Below, piece after piece: positions 8,733 through 16,345 of a DNA stretch of 64,000 nucleotides (the stretch's first letter is position 1; each line of letters opens with the position of its first letter). Position numbers and translations under genes: made by a program. Under the pieces are notes generated by a model. It saw nothing but the letters and a program-made list of their open reading frames with translations. It ran no database searches and had not been told where the DNA came from. Origin of the DNA: Blastocatellia bacterium (GTDB lineage Bacteria > Acidobacteriota > Blastocatellia > Chloracidobacteriales > Chloracidobacteriaceae); NCBI GenBank assembly GCA_019695185.1, contig JAIBAN010000003.1, positions 1 to 64,000 on the forward strand. Direction: 5' to 3'.

Positions 8733-8873
8733 GAATTGAGAATTGAGAATTGAGAATTTAAGAAGCCCGTCTCCAAAAGTGATTTGTAGCATTATGAAGA
8801 AATCGCAGGCTTTCTTTTAGTTTCTGACTCTCAATTCTCAATTCTCAATTCTCAATTCTCAATTCTCAATTCT
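8725..8873. repeat. Inverted pair of tandem heptamers (GAATTGA / TCAATTC)
   Basis: Four GAATTGA units begin inside the last codons of the DUF962 gene (8725-8758). Six TCAATTC units (about 8830-8873) end right at the stop codon of the convergent LOG gene. The spacer is about 70 bp. The element fills the whole gap between two convergent genes, which suits a bidirectional terminator. Confidence 0.9.
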
Positions 8874-8874
8874 T

Positions 8875-9714
8875 TCAGTAGAACGGCGATTCCTCAATCT
8901 CCTCGCCGTAGAGTGCTTCCAGACTGTCGCGCAAAATCTCAAAAGCGTCCATCGGCGTATCGGCAAAGTGGAACAGCTTCATATCATCTTCGGAAATCAT
9001 GCCCCACTTGACCAGTGCCTCAAAGTTGATGATTTCCCGCCAGTATTCCCGCCCGTAAATCACAATCGGAATCGGTTTCCGCAGCTTTTTGGTTTGAATC
9101 AGCGTGAGTACTTCCAACAGTTCGTCCAGCGTGCCAAATCCGCCCGGAAAAATCGCCAGTCCTTTGGCGAGGTATACAAACCAGAATTTCCGCATGAAAA
9201 AGTAGTGGAACTCAAACGACAGTTCATTGGAAATGAAATGGTTGGGGAACTGCTCAAAAGGCAGGCTGATGTTGAGCCCAACCGATTTGCCGTTGGCCAG
9301 CGAAGCCCCCCGGTTGGCGGCTTCCATAATACCCGGACCGCCACCTGAACAGATAAAAAACCGGCGTTGTTTTTCCTTTAGTTTTTTGGACCATTCCGTC
9401 AACAGGCGGGCCAGTTCGACTGCATCCTCATAGTAACGTGCCATCCGCAGGTCCCGGTTAAGCTTGTCCAGACGGCGTTCACCCTCAGGTTTTTCATTCT
9501 CCCGTTCCAGGTCAGCCAGCACCTGTTCCCGCGAACGGATGCGCGCCGACCCAAAAAATACAATCGTGTCACGGACTTTATAGCGGCGAAACCGGGCCTC
9601 CGGCTCCAGATATTCGCTTAAAATCCGGATGATGCGCGCCGTGGGGCTTTTTATAAATTCCGGATTGTCAAAGGCTTTCATCAGATGATGTATTTTTTGA
9701 GTGGAATCGGACAT
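8875..9714 (-). CDS. LOG family (TIGR00730) protein
   Basis: 279 residues from the ATG at 9714; the ORF runs on to 10101 but that extension overlaps an inverted-repeat region and is not protein-like. The Rossmann-type core has VFFGSARI, the SGGGPGIMEAANRGA nucleotide/phosphate motif and the PGGFGTLDELLEVLTLIQT signature. Characterised LOG proteins are cytokinin-type nucleoside 5'-monophosphate phosphoribohydrolases; many bacterial members were mis-named lysine decarboxylases. The long N-terminal helical part (ENEKPEGERRLDKLNRDLRM) is a subfamily feature. Confidence 0.88.
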   Translation of the reverse strand: MSDSTQKIHHLMKAFDNPEFIKSPTARIIRILSEYLEPEARFRRYKVRDTIVFFGSARIRSREQVLADLERENEKPEGERRLDKLNRDLRMARYYEDAVELARLLTEWSKKLKEKQRRFFICSGGGPGIMEAANRGASLANGKSVGLNISLPFEQFPNHFISNELSFEFHYFFMRKFWFVYLAKGLAIFPGGFGTLDELLEVLTLIQTKKLRKPIPIVIYGREYWREIINFEALVKWGMISEDDMKLFHFADTPMDAFEILRDSLEALYGEEIEESPFY

Positions 9715-10108
9715 GCGGGTTATTTCTCCAGATTGAAAAAGTTGAGGGTCAGCCAAAAACGCGGATTCCAGGGACGGCCAACTGACTGGCAAGCACAACC
9801 GGGGACTTCTGTGGAAGAAAGTAAACGCAAGGCCCGGTTTGTGTCCAGTCAAGGTGACTGATTCAGATTCGGCAACCGACTCGGAAAAAGCTTTTGTTTT
9901 ACGCGCCGCCTTCCTCCACAATCGAAAACCGAAGCTCCAGACTTCAGAGTGTGGTTGGAAATTCAAAAAATGTGGCGCGATTTGTGTAATCGCGCTTGGA
10001 AAAACTATTTGGTTCTGCAAATTGAATAGAAAAGAAGGGTAAAGCGCGATTACACAAATCGCGCCACAATTCCCAAACACGCTCTCATACCGGGAATCCA
10101 CTTTGCCT
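9715..10108. other. 394-bp divergent intergenic region with nested inverted repeat
   Basis: This gap separates the LOG gene (minus) from the sigma-54 activator (plus). No convincing ORF is present. The only structure I see is the nested palindrome at 9971-10068. Confidence 0.7.
9971..10068. repeat. 27-bp perfect inverted repeat, each arm itself palindromic
   Basis: The left arm (9971-9997) begins TGTGGCGCGATTTGTG; the right arm (10042-10068) is its exact reverse complement; the spacer is 44 bp. Each arm contains GCGCGATT-TGTGT-AATCGCGC, a perfect 8-bp stem with a 5-base loop. The layout resembles paired REP units (BIME) or a very small mobile element. An operator for the adjacent regulator is the other reading. 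Confidence 0.85.
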
Positions 10109-11827
10109 ATGCTGCCTGAAGAATTGAAGCTTTTTGACTTGCTGCGCCACGACGAGGCAGCCGGAACGATTCACATCAAAAACCGCCGGGTCCTCCTGAT
10201 TGACGCAGATGCCTTTGGCCTGCTCCGGAAAGGAATCATTGAACAGGTTGACGCTTTACAGGCACGCCGGATTCTGGCTGGTTTTGGATATGCACGCGGA
10301 TTTCGGGATGCCTTGACCTGCAAGGATTTGTTTGCTCCGCCAGGCGCACGGGAATGGGCTCAGGCCGGAATTCACCTGCATGCCCAGGAAGGGTTTGTTT
10401 CCCCCCGACCCAGCTATTACCGAATTGAGCCGGAAGCAGGCATCTTTGAAGCCGAAGGCGAATGGGTCAATTCCTTTGAAGCGGAGCAACATCTGAAACA
10501 CCTGGGTCCCTGCGAAATACCGGTCTGCTGGACCCTGATTGGATATGCCAGCGGCTTTCAGTCCGCCGTTATGGGCCGCGAGGTGTTTTTCATCGAAACC
10601 GAGTGCATTGGCAAAGGCGATGCCCGCTGCCGGTATCTGGGTACCACCGAGGTCGGAGCCCAGAGCCGGTTTTCACAACTCCTGCCCAAGCTTTACAAAA
10701 CCGCCGACCCCGAAGCAGCCATTGCCGGAGTCCGTCGCCAGCGGGCTGATTTGCAGTTGCTGGTAACTGAGCTGGAACAACGCTCCAAAGAACTGGCCGC
10801 CCAGCAGCAACGGGTCCGCGAACTGGAAACCCAGTTGACCTATTTGCAGGAAGCCATCAAGGAAACCTACAACTTTGAGGAAATGATTGGCTCCAACCAG
10901 GCATTCCAAAAAGTGGTGCGGGATGTCGGACAAGTTGCCAAATCCGACGCAACCGTTTTGATTTTGGGTGAAACCGGAACCGGCAAAGAGTTGCTGGCGC
11001 GGGCCCTCCATGCCCGCAGCCTGCGTGCGGCCAAACCGCTTGTAACGGTCAATTGTGCCGCATTACCGGCAGGTTTGGTGGAAAGCGAGTTGTTCGGCCA
11101 TGAAAAAGGATCCTTTACCGGAGCCATCCAGCGCAAACTGGGCCGGTTTGAGCTAGCCCACGGAAGCACCATTTTCCTCGACGAGGTGGGTGAAATTCCC
11201 CTTGAAACCCAATCCAAGTTTCTCCGTGTGCTCCAGGAAGGGGAATTTGAACGGGTCGGCGGCAGCCAGCCAATCCATACGAATGTGCGTGTCATTGCCG
11301 CCACCAACCAACCGCTTGAAAAACTGGTTGAGGCGGGAAAATTCCGGGCCGATTTGTATTATCGCCTGAATGTCTTTCCCATCACCCTGCCGCCGCTCAG
11401 GGAACGGGGTGGTGACGTGCTTCTGCTGGCCAGTTTCTTTGTTCAGAAATTCCGGGCCCGGTTCAAAAAACACATTACCTCCATCAGCACCGAATCACTG
11501 GAAAAGCTCAAACGGTACCGCTGGCCGGGAAATGTGCGGGAACTCGAACACGTGATTGAACGGGCGGTGCTAATTTCCCAAAGTGATGTTTTGACGGTTG
11601 ACCTGCCCTTGAGCGCCGAACCGGTGGCACCGGTGCTTCCGGCTTCGGTTCCAACTGCTTTGGTGACACTGGAGGAGAACGAACGCGCTTATATTGCCAA
11701 AGTCCTGGAACATACGGGCGGACTGATTGCCGGCAAAGGCGGTGCCGCAGAGATTCTGGGATTGCCCTCGACAACCCTCCGCAGCCGAATGCAGAAACTG
11801 GGACTGCTTCCCAACAAAAAGGGATAA
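10109..11827 (+). CDS. V4R-domain sigma-54-dependent transcriptional activator
   Basis: 572 residues from the ATG at 10109 (a TTG two codons upstream is possible). An N-terminal XylR-N/V4R ligand-binding region (about 1-185) ends with the Cys-rich V4R signature ETECIGKGDARCRY. A coiled-coil linker follows (205-255), then an AAA+ domain with Walker A GETGTGKE (287-294), the sigma-54 contact loop GSFTGA (334-339; GAFTGA is canonical) and FLDEVGEI. A Fis-type helix-turn-helix (AAEILGLPSTTLRSRMQKLGL) closes the protein. It should activate a -24/-12 promoter in response to a small molecule, often an aromatic, bound by V4R. No obvious target operon adjoins it. Confidence 0.92.
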   Translation: MLPEELKLFDLLRHDEAAGTIHIKNRRVLLIDADAFGLLRKGIIEQVDALQARRILAGFGYARGFRDALTCKDLFAPPGAREWAQAGIHLHAQEGFVSPRPSYYRIEPEAGIFEAEGEWVNSFEAEQHLKHLGPCEIPVCWTLIGYASGFQSAVMGREVFFIETECIGKGDARCRYLGTTEVGAQSRFSQLLPKLYKTADPEAAIAGVRRQRADLQLLVTELEQRSKELAAQQQRVRELETQLTYLQEAIKETYNFEEMIGSNQAFQKVVRDVGQVAKSDATVLILGETGTGKELLARALHARSLRAAKPLVTVNCAALPAGLVESELFGHEKGSFTGAIQRKLGRFELAHGSTIFLDEVGEIPLETQSKFLRVLQEGEFERVGGSQPIHTNVRVIAATNQPLEKLVEAGKFRADLYYRLNVFPITLPPLRERGGDVLLLASFFVQKFRARFKKHITSISTESLEKLKRYRWPGNVRELEHVIERAVLISQSDVLTVDLPLSAEPVAPVLPASVPTALVTLEENERAYIAKVLEHTGGLIAGKGGAAEILGLPSTTLRSRMQKLGLLPNKKG

Positions 11828-11842
11828 CCCTACACGATTTCG

Positions 11843-11873
11843 ACACGAAATATCGCTTTGACACGAAATATCG
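11843..11873. promoter_or_regulatory. Two direct copies of ACACGAAATATCG, 18 bp apart
   Basis: Identical 13-mers at 11843-11855 and 11861-11873 lie just after the sigma-54 activator stop and 180 bp before the STAS gene. The reverse-complement core CGATATTTCGT occurs as another pair with the same 18-bp period at 12968-12997. The core CGAAATATCG is close to palindromic. The equal spacing suggests a dimeric binding site, or paired ends of a small element. Confidence 0.55.
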
Positions 11874-12053
11874 TATCCCTCAGCAAACCAGAAAACCGGT
11901 TCATTTGATTCCGTCTGTAAAAAAATGAAATCATGCTCAACCTCTTCCTTTGTTTAGGGTGAAGAATTGTAAGGAGAGACCCGAATCACCTGACCCATGT
12001 GCAACTTTGGCCAGGGATTTGCTCTTCTCAAGCAGCACTGGAGGTAACTGCTT

Positions 12054-12329
12054 ATGGCAATTCGAATCACACAAGTCTATTCACCGGAATCGAGCGATGT
12101 CCAACTTCGTATCGAAGGTTCAATGAACAGCACCGATGCTGATTTGTGCGCTCACATTTGCCGTGGGGTGCTCGAAAAAGCGGTCGGGAGGGTGATTATT
12201 CAGCTTGAAAATCTGGTTTTTCTCAATCAGCAAGGGGCTGACATTCTGTGCTGGATGAAACGCCAGCCCAATGTCAAATTGGAGGGCTGCGGCCCCTTTA
12301 CCAATCACATGCTTGAATTATGCGGATAA
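12054..12329 (+). CDS. STAS-domain protein lacking the phospho-serine
   Basis: 91 residues, nearly all one STAS fold: IRITQVYS, LRIEGSMNSTDADL, VIIQLENLVFLNQQGADILCWMK. In SpoIIAA-type anti-anti-sigma factors the equivalent loop is DSSG with a phosphorylated serine; here it is NQQG (58-61), so the usual kinase switch cannot operate. It could be a constitutive partner or bind something else. An AGGTAACTGCTTATG context gives a weak ribosome-binding site. No anti-sigma kinase adjoins it. Confidence 0.75.
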   Translation: MAIRITQVYSPESSDVQLRIEGSMNSTDADLCAHICRGVLEKAVGRVIIQLENLVFLNQQGADILCWMKRQPNVKLEGCGPFTNHMLELCG

Positions 12330-12339
12330 AAACAACTTC

Positions 12340-12448
12340 AGGACTGAGGACTGAGGACTGAGGATTTTTTATACTACCCCCATCGTTGGCTGACTTTTCC
12401 AAATCTGCTTGAGACTCCACTCGGCCCTCAGTCCTCAGTCCTCAGTCC
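12340..12448. repeat. Inverted pair of GGACTGA / TCAGTCC heptamers
   Basis: GGACTGAGGACTGAGGA follows the STAS gene, and CTCAGTCCTCAGTCCTCAG precedes the stop of the convergent cupin gene, with about 65 bp between the arms. As at 8.7 kb, the element occupies the whole gap between convergent genes. Confidence 0.85.
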
Positions 12449-12452
12449 TGAT

Positions 12453-12830
12453 TTATGCCGACCACGGCAACGGAATCACCTCCCCGGTTTCCGTTTCAAC
12501 CCGCACCGGCGACATGCCGAGCGTTGCCACCAAAAACATGTCCTCATTTCCTGTATTGACGATTTGATGAACGGCGTTCGGCGGCACCACCAAGGTGGAT
12601 TGTGGTCCAAACTCAACGGTTTCACCTTCAATTGTCACAATCCCGGAGCCACGCAGCACCACAATCACCTCCTCACAATCGTGCCGGTGAACCGGCGTTC
12701 CCGCTTGCGGTTCAATGGTTTGCATCCAGGTTTCCATGGTTTGAAGTCCGTGCGGGCGTCCGGCAATCGTTTGGTGATGCAGGCCAGGCAGAGAAAAAGC
12801 TTCGATTTCGGAATGTTGAATAACCGGCAT
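12453..12830 (-). CDS. Cupin-domain protein
   Basis: 125 residues from the ATG at 12830, the start that gives a plain single-domain cupin. Cupin motif 1 is PVHRHDCEEVIVVLRGSG with metal-binding His, His and Glu; motif 2 is PPNAVHQIVNTG with the third His. It is small and cytoplasmic, and the enzymatic or sensory role cannot be told. The N-terminal HHQTIAGRPHGLQTMETWMQ resembles cupins that act as small-molecule binding or isomerase units. It converges with the STAS gene and diverges from the efflux operon. Confidence 0.85.
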   Translation of the reverse strand: MPVIQHSEIEAFSLPGLHHQTIAGRPHGLQTMETWMQTIEPQAGTPVHRHDCEEVIVVLRGSGIVTIEGETVEFGPQSTLVVPPNAVHQIVNTGNEDMFLVATLGMSPVRVETETGEVIPLPWSA

Positions 12831-12967
12831 ACAGTCAATCCTTTCAGAGAAAAAAATTGAAATAAAAACGTCCGCTGCATGAGCAAGCGGCATGTGTGTT
12901 CGTCTTAAACCCATCTGACTGGATTCTTGTTTCGGAATTTTTTGGAAACCGGCCATTTCTCTCGGCA

Positions 12968-12997
12968 CGATATTTCGTATCAGCACGATATTTCGTG
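12968..12997. promoter_or_regulatory. Two copies of CGATATTTCGT, 18 bp apart
   Basis: Copies at 12968-12978 and 12986-12996 are the reverse complement of the paired motif at 11843-11873 and have the same period. The second extends to a near-perfect palindrome, CACGATATTTCGTG. It lies about 200 bp before the efflux operon start and 140 bp before the cupin start. Confidence 0.5.
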
Positions 12998-13089
12998 CCT
13001 GAAATCTTTTGGAGCAGAAGCCTGAAATCGTCTCAATAAGTGTTTTTCCGAAGGTCAATTCGATATAAATCAATCGGTTAGCAGGCAGG

Positions 13090-13104
13090 TCCGGAAATTC
13101 CGGA
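13090..13104. promoter_or_regulatory. 15-bp palindrome upstream of emrAB-like operon
   Basis: TCCGGAA-A-TTCCGGA has perfect 7-bp arms around one central base, 93 bp before the membrane-fusion gene. Size and position suit a dimeric repressor operator, a common way to control multidrug efflux genes. No regulator gene of that type is adjacent. Confidence 0.4.
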
Positions 13105-13196
13105 GCAGTTTGGCCCGAAAATTGTTCTTTCTCTGGTTACCGATCAGGTCTGGTCATTTTGGTCAGCGTAGAAATCGGAAAAAGGAGAATCGAGCA

Positions 13197-14627
13197 ATGG
13201 CTACTTATTCAAAACCGGAGATTGAAAACCAAGAGCCCGCCCCCCAGGAGGTCGAAGCCGAACTGGAACGACTGGCGGTGCTGCACCAAAACGAAAACCC
13301 GGATGTGGCAACCAAACGGATTGACCGTCCCTGGTTTCGTCGCCGGGGTGTAGTGCTGGGATTGGCAGGTACCGCTTTGGTTTTAGGAATCATCTTTGGG
13401 GCGCGGGTGATGACGCACGCCTTTAGCCACGAAACGACCGATGATGCTTTTATTGAAAGCCGGGTGGTGCAGGTCAGCCCCAAAGTAACCGGCCATATTG
13501 CAAAACTTTATGTGACGGACAACCAGATGGTTCACAAAGGTGACCTGCTGGCTGAAATTGACCCTCGTGATTATCAGGTGAAACTGGAACAGGCCAAAGC
13601 CCAACTTGATGCGGCCACCGCCAGGCTGCAAACGGCTCAAATTGGCGTTGAAGTAACCACAGCCACAGCCAGCGGCAGTTTGCAGCAGGCAGCTTCGGGA
13701 GTGGATGGCGCAAAATCGCTGGTGCAGACCTCGCAGGCTCAAATCGCCACCGCCCAGGCCAAACTGGAACAGGCCAAGGCTCAGATTGTTACGGCACAGG
13801 CCAACCTGGAACAAAGCCGGGCTCAATTGACGGCAGCCGAAGCCGAAGCCCAACGGGCCACTACGGATGCGGAACGGTATCAAAAACTGTTTGAAAGCGG
13901 TGACAGCTCCCGCCAGCGCTGGGATTTGGCGGCAACGACGGCCCAAACAGCCAACGCCCAACGGGATGCCGCACGCATGAAGGTGGCGGCGGCGGAAGCC
14001 CAGGTTAACGAAGCCCGTGCGAGCGAAGCCTCCGCCCAGGCTGGGCTGCAACAGGCTCAGGCCCAGGTGTTGGGGGCGCAGTCGTTGGTTGGTCAGGCTG
14101 CCGGACGGCTGGCCTCGGCCCAGGCGGCTCCGCATCAGGTGGCGGAACAGCGTTCCCAAACCACTACGGCTGCGGCGGATGTGGCACAGGCCAAAGCTGC
14201 GGTGGAGCAGGCTGAACTGATGATGTCCTACACGAAAATTTACGCCCCGGAAGATGGCCGGGTGACCCGCCGCGCAATTGAAGAAGGAACTTTTGTTCAA
14301 ATCGGACAACCGTTGCTGGCGGTTGTTTCCAACGATTTTTGGGTGGTTGCCAATTTCAAGGAAACCCAATTGAACCGGATGCGTCCGGGACAGCCGGTGG
14401 ACATCGAGGTTGACGCCTATCCGGGAAAAACGTTCAAAGGGCATGTGGACAGCATCCAGGCGGGAACCGGTGCCCGGTTCAGCCTGCTGCCGCCGGAAAA
14501 TGCAACCGGAAACTTTGTCAAAGTGGTCCAGCGGGTCCCGGTCAAAGTGGTGTTTGATACGCCGCCTGACCCGCAATTCCCGCTTGGTCCGGGGATGTCG
14601 GTGATTCCGGAGGTGAAAACCCGATGA
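13197..14627 (+). CDS. HlyD/EmrA-type membrane fusion protein of an efflux pump
   Basis: 476 residues from the ATG at 13197, preceded by AAAGGAG. It has a cytoplasmic N-terminus, one membrane segment (GVVLGLAGTALVLGIIFGA), the EmrA signature TTDDAFIESRVVQVSPKVTGHI, a lipoyl/barrel-sandwich half and an unusually long Ala/Gln-rich coiled-coil hairpin (about 130-350, with repeated QAKAQ and QAQAQ blocks). The second lipoyl half follows (SYTKIYAPEDGRVTRR), then a beta-barrel. It couples an inner-membrane transporter to an outer-membrane channel. The next gene overlaps it by 4 bp and is the matching transporter. Confidence 0.92.
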   Translation: MATYSKPEIENQEPAPQEVEAELERLAVLHQNENPDVATKRIDRPWFRRRGVVLGLAGTALVLGIIFGARVMTHAFSHETTDDAFIESRVVQVSPKVTGHIAKLYVTDNQMVHKGDLLAEIDPRDYQVKLEQAKAQLDAATARLQTAQIGVEVTTATASGSLQQAASGVDGAKSLVQTSQAQIATAQAKLEQAKAQIVTAQANLEQSRAQLTAAEAEAQRATTDAERYQKLFESGDSSRQRWDLAATTAQTANAQRDAARMKVAAAEAQVNEARASEASAQAGLQQAQAQVLGAQSLVGQAAGRLASAQAAPHQVAEQRSQTTTAAADVAQAKAAVEQAELMMSYTKIYAPEDGRVTRRAIEEGTFVQIGQPLLAVVSNDFWVVANFKETQLNRMRPGQPVDIEVDAYPGKTFKGHVDSIQAGTGARFSLLPPENATGNFVKVVQRVPVKVVFDTPPDPQFPLGPGMSVIPEVKTR

Positions 14628-16210
14628 GCAGCCAATCCACTCCAGTCGCAACCACGGGCGACCAGGAATGGTCGCCTTCGTTCAACCCCTGGCTGATTGC
14701 CATTTCGGTCATGCTGGCCACCTTTATGGAGGTGCTCGACACTTCAGTGGCCAATGTGGCCCTGCCTCACATTGCCGGCAATCTTTCCGCCAGCACCAGC
14801 CAGGCCACCTGGGTTTTGACCAGCTATCTGGTTTCAAATGCCGTGGTACTGCCGGCCACCGGCTGGCTGAGTTCGTTTTTTGGCCGGAAGCGCCTATTGC
14901 TCGTCTGTATTGGGGTTTTTACTTTTTCATCGTTTTTATGCGGTGCGGCCACCAGCCTCGAAATGCTGATTTTCGCCCGCATCCTGCAAGGTATTGGCGG
15001 CGGGGTGCTGCAACCGATTGCGCAGGCGGTGATGCTGGAAAGTTTCCCGCCTGCCCGGCGGGGCGTGGCCATGGCCGTCTATGGAATGGGAATCATCGTG
15101 GCTCCCATCATTGGGCCGACGCTCGGTGGCTGGATTACCGATAACTATTCGTGGCGCTGGACGTTTTACATCAACCTGCCGGTGGGGATTATCGCCGTGC
15201 TCATGTCGCGGACGTTTTTAGAGGATCCACCCTACATTAAGAACGCGCCACGGGTCAGCATTGATTATATTGGATTTGGACTGTTGACGCTCTGGATTTC
15301 AGCCTTGCAAATCATCCTCGACAAAGGACAGGAAGAAGATTGGTTTGCGTCAAGCTGGATTGTCTCCCTGACCGTCTTTTGTGTGGCCAGCTTTATCGCC
15401 TTTATCATTCACGAACTGCGCACCCCTGAACCGATTGTCAATTTGCGGGTGTTGCTCAATCGGAATTTTGCGGTGGGAACCGTCCTGATTGGCGTGCTGG
15501 GGCTGGTGCTGTACGGCACCACTTCGCTAATTCCGCTCTATCTGCAAAACCTGATGGGTTACTCGGCAGTGGAAAGCGGCATGGCCGTCAGCCCCCGTGG
15601 CCTGGGAGCCATGCTCGCCATGATGATTGTCGCCCGCGTCATTGGGAAACTGGATGGGCGCAAGCTGGTCCTGTTTGGCTTTACCCTGCTGGGAATTGCC
15701 AGCTATTGGCTGAGTTACATCAATTTGGGCATTTCCCAAAGAAACCTGCTGCTTCCGGTGATTATCAGCGGAATTGCCATGGGATTTATTTTTGTCCCGC
15801 TTTCGACGATTGCCACCGGAACTTTGCGCCAGGATCAAATCGGGAACGCCACCGGTATTTACAGCCTGATGCGCAACATCGGAGGCGGTATCGGGATTTC
15901 CATTGTCACCACCCTGCTCGCACGGGGCTCGCAAACCCATCAGGCCGTCCTGGTTTCGCATTTGACGCCGTATGATGCCACCTACCAGAACTATCTCACG
16001 GCAGTGCAGCAAACCTTTGCCAGAGTTGGAAATCCGGCCACAGCCCTGCAACAGGCTTACGGTGTGATTGGCGGTGTTTTGGCGAAACAGGCGACCCTGC
16101 TTTCGTTTGTGGATGCCTTCCGCTGGCTGGCCATACTTTGTTTGATTTGCGGCCCGCTGGCATTTCTGCTGAAGCGCGTGACCAAGCGCGGTCCCATTGC
16201 AGCACACTGA
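14624..16210 (+). CDS. EmrB/QacA (DHA2) family drug:H+ antiporter
   Basis: 528 residues with about 14 hydrophobic segments. Family signatures include MEVLDTSVANVALPHIAGNL in helix 1, the helix 2-3 loop with FGRKRLLL, and helix 5 motif C (GIIVAPIIGPTLGGWI). The ATG overlaps the membrane fusion gene stop (ATGA), so the two are translationally coupled and form a pump. Relatives export hydrophobic drugs or uncouplers. No outer-membrane factor gene follows; one must be supplied from elsewhere. Confidence 0.93.
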   Translation: MSSQSTPVATTGDQEWSPSFNPWLIAISVMLATFMEVLDTSVANVALPHIAGNLSASTSQATWVLTSYLVSNAVVLPATGWLSSFFGRKRLLLVCIGVFTFSSFLCGAATSLEMLIFARILQGIGGGVLQPIAQAVMLESFPPARRGVAMAVYGMGIIVAPIIGPTLGGWITDNYSWRWTFYINLPVGIIAVLMSRTFLEDPPYIKNAPRVSIDYIGFGLLTLWISALQIILDKGQEEDWFASSWIVSLTVFCVASFIAFIIHELRTPEPIVNLRVLLNRNFAVGTVLIGVLGLVLYGTTSLIPLYLQNLMGYSAVESGMAVSPRGLGAMLAMMIVARVIGKLDGRKLVLFGFTLLGIASYWLSYINLGISQRNLLLPVIISGIAMGFIFVPLSTIATGTLRQDQIGNATGIYSLMRNIGGGIGISIVTTLLARGSQTHQAVLVSHLTPYDATYQNYLTAVQQTFARVGNPATALQQAYGVIGGVLAKQATLLSFVDAFRWLAILCLICGPLAFLLKRVTKRGPIAAH

Positions 16211-16218
16211 AAAGGTCT

Positions 16219-16338
16219 GAGTTCCGCGTTTACGCGGCAGTTTTGAGTTCCGCCTTCAGGCGGCTTTTGAAAAAAAATCAAAGACCAGCCGCGTAAACGC
16301 GGAACTCCAAACTGCCGCCTGAAGGCGGAACTCCAAAC
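16219..16338. repeat. Inverted dimer of two palindromic units
   Basis: In order: CCGCGTTTACGCGG, then CCGCCTTCAGGCGG, about 20 bp of spacer, then CCGCGTAAACGCGG and CCGCCTGAAGGCGG, each followed by or following an AACTC/GAGTT tail. Both palindrome types therefore occur in both orientations around a short loop between convergent genes. The same two units appear together around 24.2-24.35 kb. Confidence 0.85.
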
Positions 16339-16345
16339 TTTTTTC

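Larger units (their letters stand above)
12831..13196. other. 366-bp divergent intergenic region before the efflux operon
   Basis: It separates the cupin gene (minus) from the efflux operon (plus). It holds the paired CGATATTTCGT motifs (12968-12997) and the 15-bp palindrome TCCGGAA-A-TTCCGGA (13090-13104). No credible ORF is seen. Confidence 0.6.

Noticed and set aside
9715-10101. N-terminal extension of the LOG protein
   Set aside because: The extension is a translation of the inverted-repeat region, and the ATG at 9714 gives the normal family length.
13383-14651. A 422-residue open frame antisense to the EmrA-like gene
   Set aside because: It is a shadow of the repetitive coiled-coil coding sequence; the plus-strand gene has motifs and coupled partner.
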